Below, piece by piece: positions 1-8,000 of a stretch of 60,910 nucleotides of DNA. Within the stretch, counting starts at the first letter, position 1; the number at the start of each line of letters is the position of its first letter. A model generated the notes under the pieces. It searched no databases. It saw only the letters and a list, made by a program, of their open reading frames with translations, and was not told the DNA's origin. The position numbers and the translations under genes were made by a program. Source of the DNA: Candidatus Omnitrophota bacterium (GTDB lineage Bacteria > Omnitrophota > Gorgyraeia > Zapsychrales > Zapsychraceae); contig JAIORP010000096.1 in assembly GCA_021108075.1 (NCBI GenBank), positions 1-60,910 on the forward strand. The letters are read 5' to 3'.

Positions 1-55
1 AACCAATTCTGCTTTTCAGAATTAAGATAGAACAATTTATTAATGGATTTGGTAT
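1..55 (-). repeat. R1 foldback repeat, cut by the window edge
   Basis: Reads on the minus strand as the R1 consensus, from its ATACCAAATCCATTAATAAA end to the central AATTCTG/CAGAATT hairpin. The second arm lies off the left edge. R1 is seen in full at 26966, 29303, 43616, 47614 and 59799. Confidence 0.9.
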
Positions 56-130
56 GAATTTTTAGTTAAAATATTCGATATCCATAAACCATCTATTTAA
101 GCCGTTTGATTTCATGGTTGAAACCTTCTT

Positions 131-154
131 ATACCAAATCCATTAATAAATTGT
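131..154 (+). repeat. R1 half-copy (left arm only)
   Basis: Contains ATACCAAATCCATTAATAAA followed by ttgt, then diverges. It is a truncated R1 in plus orientation upstream of the menG-like gene at 359. Nothing else recognisable lies between 1 and 358. Confidence 0.7.
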
Positions 155-358
155 ATCAGTTTTTTCCGGTCATCGATGCTTTTTATCTTTCTTTAATCTT
201 TTCAATGGCTTACGTAAATTCCTTTACCCTTATTAAGAAAAATTTTTATATAGTATTACGAAAAAACATTAAACAAACGGAAGATTATCGTCTAGGCGGG
301 GTCTCAATTTTTAGAAAAGAGTACCAGTGGATCGTTTTTTATTCTATAATCAATCATT

Positions 359-1064
359 ATGCCGAATCATTTTGATCCAGAGCAAAATAACCGTTTGTTT
401 GGGGCGATTGTTGAACATTATGATTTCTGCAATCATTTTTTTTCTTTGAATATTGATCAGTATTGGCGACGGCGGTTAGTTCGGTTTGACGGGTTTCAGG
501 ACAATGCCTGTGTTTTGGATGTGTGTACGGGAACGGGAGATGTTGCTTTTGGGCTTTGTCGATATTGTCAGCATGCGCAGATTGTTGCTTTGGATGTCTC
601 GCATGCGATGTTGGTCAAGGCTTGTCAGAAACAAGTCGGCAGGCAGAACGGTGACCGTCTGATTTTCATCGAGGGTGATGGTTTAATGCTGCCATTTAAA
701 GAAGGTACGTTTGATGCTGTTTTGATCTGTTTTGGATTACGCAATCAACGAGAATATGCGCGGGCGCTTCAAGAAATGCAGCGTGTCTTGAAACCGGGGG
801 GGTGTTTTGCGTATACTGGAATTTGCTCCGCCGGGACCGTCATTCCTTCATCGGATGTATCGATTTTATTTACAACAATGCCTGCCATTGATAGGTGGTT
901 TTGTTACCCGGCAAAAAAAGGCTTATGAGTTTTTAGCAGAGTCTATTTTACATTTTTTGACGCCGGAAAAGTTGCAAGCTCTTCTTGCTGAAATGGATTT
1001 CACCGAGGTTAAATCTGTTGGCTTGAGCGGCGGCATTGTATATCTTTTTGAGGCCAAGAAATAA
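359..1064 (+). pseudogene. menG: MenG/UbiE-family methyltransferase, split by a frameshift in a G tract
   Basis: Demethylmenaquinone (or ubiquinone) C-methyltransferase, the last step of quinone synthesis; it uses SAM in the cytoplasm. The first part (359 to about 800) carries the family N-terminus with YDFCNHFFSLNID, SAM motif I (VLDVCTGTGD) and the post-motif VLKPGG. Frame is then lost in the G7 run at 796-802. The second part (from about 804) continues as LRILEFAPPG ... LPLIGG ... KAYEFLAESI ... GGIVYLFEAKK, which is the normal UbiE C-terminus. One G fewer would restore a protein of about 235 residues, the usual length. This may be a sequencing error, a phase-variable tract or real decay. 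menA follows 125 bp downstream, which supports the menaquinone assignment. Confidence 0.8.
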
Positions 1065-1188
1065 AAGGTGTTATTTTTTCATAAATAATTGAAATTAAAT
1101 AATTTATGGTATTTAATGCTTCTAAGAAGAGCAAAACATTGTAAGTTGTTGCAATAAGAATTTAAATTCAGCGATACCAGGAGGATGG

Positions 1189-2094
1189 ATGAAGGGGGAT
1201 ATAAAGGATTGGATACAAGCCATAAGGGCATTTTCTTTTACAGCCTCGGTTGTGCCGGTCTTACTCGGTGCCGCCTGGGCCTTTATTCGTCCCCATGACG
1301 TTGTTTGGGGACTGCTGCCAGTGTTTTTGCTGTGTTCCGTTTTGATTCATGCCGGAACAAATTTGATTAATGATTATTATGATTATGAAAATGACGTTGA
1401 TAAAGGGTATGCCTTTGGCTCAAGTGGTGTGCTGGTTTCCCGGAAATTGGAACCGCAACAATTGAAAAAGGGCGCTTGGATTGTTTTTGTCCTGGCCTTT
1501 GTACTCGGCCTGATCATTGTCTTCATGCGCGGATGGCCGATTTTTATTTTAGGTGTCTTGGGAATTATTGCCGGTTTTTTTTACACCGCCAGTCCGTTTG
1601 CCTATAAATATGTTGCTCTCGGAGATTTGTTTGTGTTTTTATTTATGGGTATTTTTTTAGTGATGGGATCTTTTTATGCGTTGACGGGTGTTTGGGAACT
1701 CCATTCTTTTTTCGTCGGTATTCCGGTCAGTCTTCTCGTGATTGCAATTTTGCATGGAAATAATGTGCGCGACCTAAAACATGATCAGGAATCAGGGATA
1801 AAAACCATGGCGATTATACTCGGACATCGGACAAGTCGATATTACTACTATGGCCTCGTCATCGGGGCTTTTTTATTTATCGGTTATATGATCGCCTCTG
1901 GAGTTCTGAGCGGATGGTCGCTTTTGGTGTGCCTGTGTTTGCCCATGGCCTTACGGAATATGAAAATGATGAAAACAAGCGACCCGGATAAGCCCGAAGG
2001 TATCGCCATGATTGATGTTGCCAGCGCTCAATGTCATTTGGCATTCGGCCTGCTGTATATTGCGTCCATTATAATCAGCGGGGTGGTCTCATGA
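1189..2094 (+). CDS. menA: 1,4-dihydroxy-2-naphthoate polyprenyltransferase (MenA, UbiA superfamily)
   Basis: Integral membrane prenyltransferase that attaches the polyprenyl tail to dihydroxynaphthoate, giving demethylmenaquinone. The 301-residue product is of family length, with about eight or nine hydrophobic segments. The first Asp-rich motif is visible as NDYYDYENDVD near residues 63-73 and the second as DLKHDQESGIKT near 196-207. It starts at ATG 1189 after AGGAGG. The stop overlaps a downstream ATGATG. The adjacent menG-like gene makes the substrate-product pair. MenA is preferred over UbiA because of the GYAFGSSGVLVSRKL region after the first motif and the menG neighbour. Confidence 0.88.
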   Translation: MKGDIKDWIQAIRAFSFTASVVPVLLGAAWAFIRPHDVVWGLLPVFLLCSVLIHAGTNLINDYYDYENDVDKGYAFGSSGVLVSRKLEPQQLKKGAWIVFVLAFVLGLIIVFMRGWPIFILGVLGIIAGFFYTASPFAYKYVALGDLFVFLFMGIFLVMGSFYALTGVWELHSFFVGIPVSLLVIAILHGNNVRDLKHDQESGIKTMAIILGHRTSRYYYYGLVIGAFLFIGYMIASGVLSGWSLLVCLCLPMALRNMKMMKTSDPDKPEGIAMIDVASAQCHLAFGLLYIASIIISGVVS

Positions 2095-2465
2095 TGCGCT
2101 TTTTTCTCGCCATTTTCATCTTTTTTGGATTGGGTTTTTGTTTGCACATTGGATCGCGCCGCACATAAATTTTTGGTTGTTGATGAACTTTTCAGCCTGT
2201 CTTTTGTCCTGTCTGGCCTATCAGTATCAACTGAGCTTTGTTGCGAGGAGATTCATTTTTTTAATTTTGATATCTTCTAAAACGTCGAGGAAAGCAGAAT
2301 CGGTTTTGGTAATTATTTAATAGAATTGGTATTATTAGCCTCATTGGTCTGTGGATTGTTTGGGGGATACCTTTTTTACAGATATCAATGTTTAGGCCTG
2401 TGATTATTTCACACGCCTCATGGGATGTCACAATCTTTGTGCTTTTCCCCATGAGTAATCCATGA
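2091..2465 (+). pseudogene. Remnant of a small membrane protein, probably CPBP-family protease
   Basis: Short hydrophobic pieces overlap the menA stop (ATGATG at 2091) and continue in another frame (WLLMNFSACLLSCLAYQ). They are then interrupted by an R1/R2 repeat at about 2231-2336. After the repeat, frame 2334-2465 reads LWIVWGIPF ... RPVIISHASWDVTIFVL and stops at TGA. That resembles the C-terminal motif of CPBP (Abi/CAAX) intramembrane metalloproteases, in which a His of the form 'P-I-x-x-H-A' is conserved. The catalytic EE motif is not seen, so the gene is broken. The family call is tentative. Confidence 0.4.
2231..2337 (+). repeat. Degenerate R2/R1 hybrid repeat
   Basis: Begins with GAGCTTTGTTGCGAGGAGATTC, the right half of the R2 hairpin seen at 48034, truncated here. 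It passes into an R1 right arm containing TCGAGGAAAGCAGAATCGG, TAATTATTTAATAGAATTGG and a closing GGTATTAT. Degenerate, plus orientation, about 210 bp upstream of the radical SAM gene at 2547. Confidence 0.6.
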
Positions 2466-2546
2466 ATCAGGCCGGCCGGCTTTTCGCAGGGCACAATCTA
2501 ACGGATCCACGATGATCGGTTCGTAAACAAGTATAGGTGTTTGAGT

Positions 2547-5084
2547 ATGACACAGGAACGATATAAAATTTCTAGCTTTTTGTCGGTTAAAAATACCCTG
2601 CGCAATGATTACTACACGCAATGTTGGTTCTATTTTATCCTGCAGCAAAAAAATGTTCAGCAAACCTGCTTTCAAAACACTCAAGAATCAAAGGCCCTGT
2701 ATCAATTGACTCTGTTTTACTGGATGGGTTCCATCACGAAATTATCTATTTTCGGGCTGCTTGCCCTGCTCGTTCCGGGATTTATACCGCTTGAGGCCAG
2801 CTTATGTTTGATGCCCCTGATCGCGTTTTACATCTACGTGCGGAAGAGCTATAAACCCAGGCTTGTTGATTTGAGTTTGCATCTGTTGCAGTCAGAATTC
2901 ACAGAAGAGGATTTTAAGTATCGCACGATGTTTGAGATCAGTGAGATCTTAAGCGAGAAATATCAAACGATTTCGCTGATTGATGCCATCGCGTTTTCAA
3001 GTGATGTCATGCGTCATTTTTTCCTGATCGGTATTATTATGCCTTGGCCGTCATTCATCCAAAGTCTCGCCATATTCGTTTTTCTTTATCAATGTTGTAA
3101 CCAGTGGATCAATTCATCGATTTTTTACAGCCATCTCTCATCAGCGAGCCTTTACACAAATAGAACGTCTTTATTTAAGAAATCGGTTGTGGATTCTTTT
3201 GACGTGGTCGGGTCTTTTTTGATGTCTGTCTTGATTTTTTATTTTCTTGATATTGGTGTCTGGTCATATTATTTTTCAGACGCGGTTATTTTGACACATG
3301 GAACGTTTATTTATCTTTTTCGAAGTTTATTGTCGGTTGTTTTTATGTCTGGGGTGTACGGTTCTTTGATCGAACTAACCACTCAGCAGCGATATGTGAT
3401 TTCTTATCAATCCTTTTTTGCGAACATCAAGAGATGTTCGCCGGTCTTTCTGGGGCTTTTTGTGATTTTTTATTTTATAAAAGAGCTCTTTAGTCCGTTT
3501 ATTCCAAACCACATCCTGTTAATGCTTTATGGCTTAATAGATGTGTCGTTCACGGTCGCGCTCGCGTATGGTCTGTTTTTGCGCAAATACAAAAAATGTT
3601 ACGCCCTGGATTATTTGCCGATCAAATTACACAAAAGGGATGTTTTTTATTTAGTCCTGTGGGCTGTCTGCCTGTTGATGAGTTATGGCATTCTTTCATT
3701 TGTTCGAGGGTCTTCCTATTACAGTTCTTTAATTTTTTTGCTGTTGATCAAATTTTCCTATTTGGCCTTATTTGTTTTCACGGTGCAACTGATATTAAAG
3801 GCTTATCCTGAAGTTGATCGTGAATTTTCCACCGGGAAGGAACTGTTCATCGTCAATCCTTTGCTGGGGGAAAATATTATTGATCTGGTGCTTAATTTTC
3901 GCCGGGGTTGTCTGCCACTGTACACCGTGCTGAGAACATTTACGCCCGAGCATTATCGCGTGATTCCGTTTAACACAAAGAAATGGCATCGGCGATATAA
4001 TAAAAAAGGGATTTTGGTTGCGATTACTTCGACCACATTAGGCAGTGCTTCGGCTTACGCGATTGCCAAGGGGTTGCGCTATGGCGGGGCAAAGGTGATT
4101 ATGGGTGGCGCTCACGTGAGTTTGCTGCCGCAAGAGGCGTTGAAGTATTGTGATAGTGTTGTCATTGGTGAGGCTGAAGGTCTTTGGACGGATATTGTGT
4201 CGGATTTTGAACAGGATGACTTGAAAGAGATCTATCGACGCAGACCAACCCCGGAAGATTATGCCCGGGTGCATCAAACATTGCTGGCTTCTTCTCCGTT
4301 GGAAGTGAGCGACTACATGGAACCGACATCCGGCTGCAAGTTTCGTTGTGAGTTTTGCGCTGTGCATGTGCTGTCTAAAACTGTCCGCAACAAACAAATT
4401 ACCGAGATGGTTGAGTTGCTTAAAATTGTTAAACAACAATACAAATCCGTTCTTTTTTTCGGCGATAATTTTTATTTGAATCCGGACTACGCAAAGGAAT
4501 TGGCCCGGGAGTTGGTTCAACTGGACCTCGTCTGGCGGGCCAATTGTAGTATTGATGTCGCCGCCGATGAAGAGATGCTGGATTTACTCGAAAAGAGCCA
4601 TTGTGCGATGTTAGGTGTTGGTTATGAGATCATTGACAGTGAACAAGTTGAGTTGGAGTCCAGAAAATTCAATTATGCCCACAAATATATTGAATATACG
4701 CAACGCTTAAAACAGCATAAGGTCAAGGTCTTGGCAAATTTTATTATTGGATTCCGCTGGCAGACGTATCAGAGCTTTGTCGATTATTGGTTGTTTTGTT
4801 TGCGCATGTTTCCTTTTTTTACATCCTGCAGCTATTTGGTCCCTCTGCCGGGAACGCCTATTTATGAAGACGTGTTGGCCGAAGACCGGTTGGCGACCTT
4901 AAATTGGTCGGATTATTATCCTTTTCATGTGGTATTTTATCATCCCCACATGAATTATCATGTGCTTAAGATATTGGTTCCTTTTTATGCGGCTTTTATT
5001 GCCGTGACAACCTCGCGGTTTGGTTTGATTTTATTCGTGACCCTTGTGTTCGTTGCAGGAGGGTTGGTCTTTCTTTTTATGTGA
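2547..5084 (+). CDS. B12-binding radical SAM protein with polytopic N-terminal domain (paralogue 1)
   Basis: Three parts are visible. The N-terminal ~400 residues form a polytopic hydrophobic domain with many predicted membrane spans. Next is a B12-binding-like Rossmann segment (LVAITSTTLGSASAYAIAKG ... VIMGGAHVSLLP ... VVIGEAEGLW, near 490-560). Then comes a radical SAM domain with the [4Fe-4S] motif CKFRCEFC (Cys about 597, 601, 604). A final hydrophobic helix ends the protein. The B12-rSAM class usually does methyl transfer or ring chemistry on complex or lipid substrates; the substrate here is unknown. ATG 2547 is chosen because AGGTG precedes it; TTG 2541 is in frame. It is clearly paralogous to 8001-10598 and lies beside a lipid-kinase fusion. 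The N-terminal membrane domain is unusual, since most family members start directly at the B12 domain. Confidence 0.85.
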   Translation: MTQERYKISSFLSVKNTLRNDYYTQCWFYFILQQKNVQQTCFQNTQESKALYQLTLFYWMGSITKLSIFGLLALLVPGFIPLEASLCLMPLIAFYIYVRKSYKPRLVDLSLHLLQSEFTEEDFKYRTMFEISEILSEKYQTISLIDAIAFSSDVMRHFFLIGIIMPWPSFIQSLAIFVFLYQCCNQWINSSIFYSHLSSASLYTNRTSLFKKSVVDSFDVVGSFLMSVLIFYFLDIGVWSYYFSDAVILTHGTFIYLFRSLLSVVFMSGVYGSLIELTTQQRYVISYQSFFANIKRCSPVFLGLFVIFYFIKELFSPFIPNHILLMLYGLIDVSFTVALAYGLFLRKYKKCYALDYLPIKLHKRDVFYLVLWAVCLLMSYGILSFVRGSSYYSSLIFLLLIKFSYLALFVFTVQLILKAYPEVDREFSTGKELFIVNPLLGENIIDLVLNFRRGCLPLYTVLRTFTPEHYRVIPFNTKKWHRRYNKKGILVAITSTTLGSASAYAIAKGLRYGGAKVIMGGAHVSLLPQEALKYCDSVVIGEAEGLWTDIVSDFEQDDLKEIYRRRPTPEDYARVHQTLLASSPLEVSDYMEPTSGCKFRCEFCAVHVLSKTVRNKQITEMVELLKIVKQQYKSVLFFGDNFYLNPDYAKELARELVQLDLVWRANCSIDVAADEEMLDLLEKSHCAMLGVGYEIIDSEQVELESRKFNYAHKYIEYTQRLKQHKVKVLANFIIGFRWQTYQSFVDYWLFCLRMFPFFTSCSYLVPLPGTPIYEDVLAEDRLATLNWSDYYPFHVVFYHPHMNYHVLKILVPFYAAFIAVTTSRFGLILFVTLVFVAGGLVFLFM

Positions 5085-5209
5085 AAGTGGACAGCAGTGA
5101 CGTTTTTTCAGGACAGTGCGCAAAAAAACAGATGTTGGTTTATGTCATCCTGTCGAGAGTGATCGAAGAATCTTCAGTTTTTTTATGATTGTAACAATAA
5201 GGAGAGACG

Positions 5210-5701
5210 ATGGAATCAAAATTTGATGTAAATAAAATTATGCCCATCGATCAGATGGAAGGGGAGGATGCCAGGGATACAGCTCTTTTGCGAGAAATGT
5301 ACGCGGAGGCGGAAGGCTTTATTCTGGCGCATCCATGGTGTGAAGGGCTTGAACAGGCTTTTTTTGGCATTGGTGTTGGTGGTGTCGTGGCTGTCTTTTT
5401 ATTCAAGATAATACATGGACGCGGAGATGTTGATGACTTTTTATGGGTGATTGTTGGTGATTTGCCGCCAGCGTATATCGTCTGTGATTTTGCCCCAAAC
5501 CCCGCCTGTGCCCTGGACGGTTATATTGAAGAGATGACTTTGTGGATCGACGCTGTTAAGAAAGGGGAGAGTATCGAAGAATTGATCCCGGTCAACGTTC
5601 CTCCGGAGGAGCCATACGCGAAAATGCTGGAAGACAGGCTGAATACGTTGGATAAAGAAATTCTTTCTCATTACGAAGAGGATTTGAACGCGATCCGGTA
5701 A
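5210..5701 (+). CDS. Conserved protein of unknown function, 163 aa
   Basis: Starts at ATG 5210 after AAGGAGAG. The acidic soluble N-terminus is followed by a short hydrophobic stretch near residues 52-67 (FFGIGVGGVVAVFLFKI). A conserved-looking block, VIVGDLPPAYIVCDFAPNP, then CALDGYIEEM, precedes a charged helical C-terminus (EPYAKMLEDRLNTLDKEI). The DLPPAY..D.APNP block looks like a small conserved bacterial family of unknown role. No catalytic motif is recognised and no function is assigned. Confidence 0.75.
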   Translation: MESKFDVNKIMPIDQMEGEDARDTALLREMYAEAEGFILAHPWCEGLEQAFFGIGVGGVVAVFLFKIIHGRGDVDDFLWVIVGDLPPAYIVCDFAPNPACALDGYIEEMTLWIDAVKKGESIEELIPVNVPPEEPYAKMLEDRLNTLDKEILSHYEEDLNAIR

Positions 5702-5702
5702 C

Positions 5703-5747
5703 CGGTTTTTTGGTCACGTTTTTATTCTTTCCCGACCGAATTGGTAT
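5703..5747 (+). repeat. Degenerate R1 right arm
   Basis: GGTTTTTTGGTCA followed by a divergent spacer and GAATTGGTAT matches the R1 right arm. It lies about 80 bp upstream of the kinase-fusion gene and in the same orientation as that gene. Confidence 0.45.
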
Positions 5748-5827
5748 TAATAACATTTTAAATATTAAAAATAAATATGTATAATAATAGGACTATTTAC
5801 GGTTAATTCGGTTTGCCATATTCCAAT

Positions 5828-7573
5828 ATGTCCATCGACCATGAGTCTGCCCTTATGAGCAAAAAGAAAAAATACAATGTGATTATTTTGGCTGACAGTG
5901 TTAAGGGTCCTTTGTATGAGGAGTTCGGGCAAGAGCACAAGGCCCTTATTCCCATACATGGAAAACCCATATTAGATTGGGTTGTCGGGGCATTTCACAA
6001 AAGTGAATTGATTGACAATATCATTGTTGTCGGTGATGAGGTCCTCGACCAATTGGCGTCTATGCGCCATGTCCGAGCGAGGGTTATGCCCGGGGTCAAT
6101 TTTTTTCAAAGCATTATCCATGGTATCACATATATGAAGACGTCTGTTTACGGTCTTGCCGATAAACATAACGGGTACTTGCTCGCTTTTGGGGATGCCG
6201 TTTTTCTCACACCGGATATTATCGATGAAGTGGTCGACCATGTTAGCCAGAGCCGGGCTGATCTTGTTTTGCATTACACGGAACGGAAATTATTCGATAA
6301 GTTAAGATTTAAAGATGAGCGGGTGTATATTCCCTTGGGGAAAAAGCAATATACCGACACCAACATTTACTATATCAGCCGGTTTAATATGATCGCCAGC
6401 CTGATTGAAGAATTGTCTCAGTTCAAGGGAGACCGTAAAGACCATAAACCGGTGCTCAAGATGCTGGGCTGTGATTATGAAACCATTCCTGAAATCGAGA
6501 CGTTTCTTTCGAAGAAGATTTCAGCTAAAGCGAAGATTTTTATCACCCAGTATCATGAACTCAGCATGGAGGTCGATACGCCCCAGGATTTGGATAAAGC
6601 CAAACGGTTATTGCGCAATCCCTGGCAGCACAAGTACCAGAAAGCCAAATTGATTTATAATCCGCATGCGGGCAAGGGCATGTCGTTGTCGCCGTTCCTG
6701 AAGAGTTTGTTAGGGATGAAACAACGCAAGTTTGATGTGCCATCCTCTCAAGAGGATTGCATTGCCAAAATAAAAAAGTATTTAGCCGAATACCATATCC
6801 ATATTGAAGTATCCCCGACCCAGTTTGCCGGACATGCCACTCAGTTCGCCCGGCAATGTGTGAATCAAAATTATGACCTTGTTATCGCGGCAGGGGGGGA
6901 TGGAACCATCAACGAAGTGATCAATGGTTTAGCTGGTTCAGAGGTCGCGTTAGGAATTATTCCATTGGGGACGGCAAATGTTTTTGGGATCGAGATGAAA
7001 ATCCCCATGGAGCTTAAAGCTGCCTGCCAGGTCATCGCTTCCGGGCAAACCCGTAAGATCGATTTGGGTTGTGCCAATGGGCGATATTTTGTCTGTATGG
7101 CGGGGATAGGTTTTGACGCGCATGTTTTAAAAAAGGCGGACTCGAAGTTAAAGAAAATTTACGGGGCCTTGGCTTACGCGATTGTTGGGATTACACAAAT
7201 ATTTTCGTATCGTTTTCGCCGGATCATTGTCAGAATCGATGACCAACGGATTCCTCGGCACGGGATTTTTGTTGTGATTGGGAATGGGAAATATTACGGG
7301 GGAGGGATGATGTTTGCTTCTCGGGCGGATTTAACGGATGGCTATTTAGACGTGTGTATATTTCGGCATAAAAGTTTATTCAGTGTGTTTAGTTTTTTAT
7401 TTGGTTTTCATCGCGGGAATATCGACAAGCATTTGAATATCGAATACTTTCAGTGTAAAAGCGTTACAATTTACAAAAAAGGGAAACATCCTGTGCACGT
7501 GGATGCGGAATATTTGTGTGACACGCCGGTTAATATCGAAGTGCATCCGCAAAGCTTAAAAGTTGCTGTTTAG
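5828..7573 (+). CDS. Fusion: nucleotidyltransferase-like domain + diacylglycerol/lipid kinase catalytic domain
   Basis: The N-terminal ~250 residues resemble a MobA/GlmU-type NTP transferase: NVIILADS, then HKALIPIHGKPILDWV, then LLAFGDAVFLTPDI with the metal-binding Asp of the GD motif. The usual GGxGTR loop is degenerate (ADSVKGPL). After a linker comes a complete DAGK catalytic domain: KAKLIYNPHAGKG, then AAGGDGTINEVINGL with the ATP-binding GGDGT (about residues 356-360), LGIIPLGTANVFG, and a YegS/DgkB-like C-terminal half (VIGNGKYYGGGMMFASRADLTDG). It probably phosphorylates a lipid alcohol at the membrane, and the transferase half may activate a head group. Start is uncertain: ATG 5828 is used, ATG 5855 (MSKKKK) is equally likely, and no strong ribosome-binding site is seen. 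The two polytopic radical SAM paralogues flank it. Confidence 0.85.
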   Translation: MSIDHESALMSKKKKYNVIILADSVKGPLYEEFGQEHKALIPIHGKPILDWVVGAFHKSELIDNIIVVGDEVLDQLASMRHVRARVMPGVNFFQSIIHGITYMKTSVYGLADKHNGYLLAFGDAVFLTPDIIDEVVDHVSQSRADLVLHYTERKLFDKLRFKDERVYIPLGKKQYTDTNIYYISRFNMIASLIEELSQFKGDRKDHKPVLKMLGCDYETIPEIETFLSKKISAKAKIFITQYHELSMEVDTPQDLDKAKRLLRNPWQHKYQKAKLIYNPHAGKGMSLSPFLKSLLGMKQRKFDVPSSQEDCIAKIKKYLAEYHIHIEVSPTQFAGHATQFARQCVNQNYDLVIAAGGDGTINEVINGLAGSEVALGIIPLGTANVFGIEMKIPMELKAACQVIASGQTRKIDLGCANGRYFVCMAGIGFDAHVLKKADSKLKKIYGALAYAIVGITQIFSYRFRRIIVRIDDQRIPRHGIFVVIGNGKYYGGGMMFASRADLTDGYLDVCIFRHKSLFSVFSFLFGFHRGNIDKHLNIEYFQCKSVTIYKKGKHPVHVDAEYLCDTPVNIEVHPQSLKVAV

Positions 7574-7614
7574 TGGCGGCGATCGTTTTTTATAACATTA
7601 GAGAGGAGTGTTGT

Positions 7615-7836
7615 ATGTCACCTGTTAATGATTTAATCGAGTGGAATGACTGCGGCTCGAGTTATAGCCTGTATATTAAACATTTCACCGATGATGAAGG
7701 AAGCAAAGGCGTAACGATGATTTTTGAAGATTTAACGCACAATAAAGTCACTGAAATTGTTATCCCCCCGAGTAAGTACCCGACTTTTTTAAGGGCCATC
7801 AATGAAGGTTTGGCCCGGCAACAGTTTGTTTTTTAA
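7615..7836 (+). CDS. Small conserved hypothetical protein, 73 aa
   Basis: Starts at ATG 7615 with GAGAGGAG seven bases upstream. The soluble product opens MSPVNDLIEWNDCGSS and contains FEDLTHNKVTEIVIPPS, with no membrane segment or known motif. It lies 41 bp after the lipid-kinase fusion and is probably cotranscribed with it. Function unknown. Confidence 0.65.
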   Translation: MSPVNDLIEWNDCGSSYSLYIKHFTDDEGSKGVTMIFEDLTHNKVTEIVIPPSKYPTFLRAINEGLARQQFVF

Positions 7837-7983
7837 ATGACGGTACTCAGAAAAGGATGGATGCATGTGATGAGGCAGCGGTCAGGACAATTTTTGTTTG
7901 TTCCAGTGTCAACAGCATTTGTGCTGCTGTTGGCCCGTATATTCATTGCGACTGGCCGGGTACGCAGTGAAATTTTTATTTAA
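7837..7983 (+). CDS. Possible small membrane protein, 48 aa
   Basis: Begins at the ATG directly after the preceding stop (TAAATG) and ends 17 bp before the second radical SAM gene, so translational coupling is possible. It has one hydrophobic stretch (FVPVSTAFVLLLARIFIAT) with basic flanks. Coding status is unproven; the support is position and composition only. Confidence 0.3.
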   Translation: MTVLRKGWMHVMRQRSGQFLFVPVSTAFVLLLARIFIATGRVRSEIFI

Positions 7984-8000
7984 GTCAGGACAGAGACGTT

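Noticed and set aside
4038..4520. A 160-codon open frame on the minus strand
   Set aside because: It lies wholly inside the B12 radical SAM gene, opposite strand, with no family motif.
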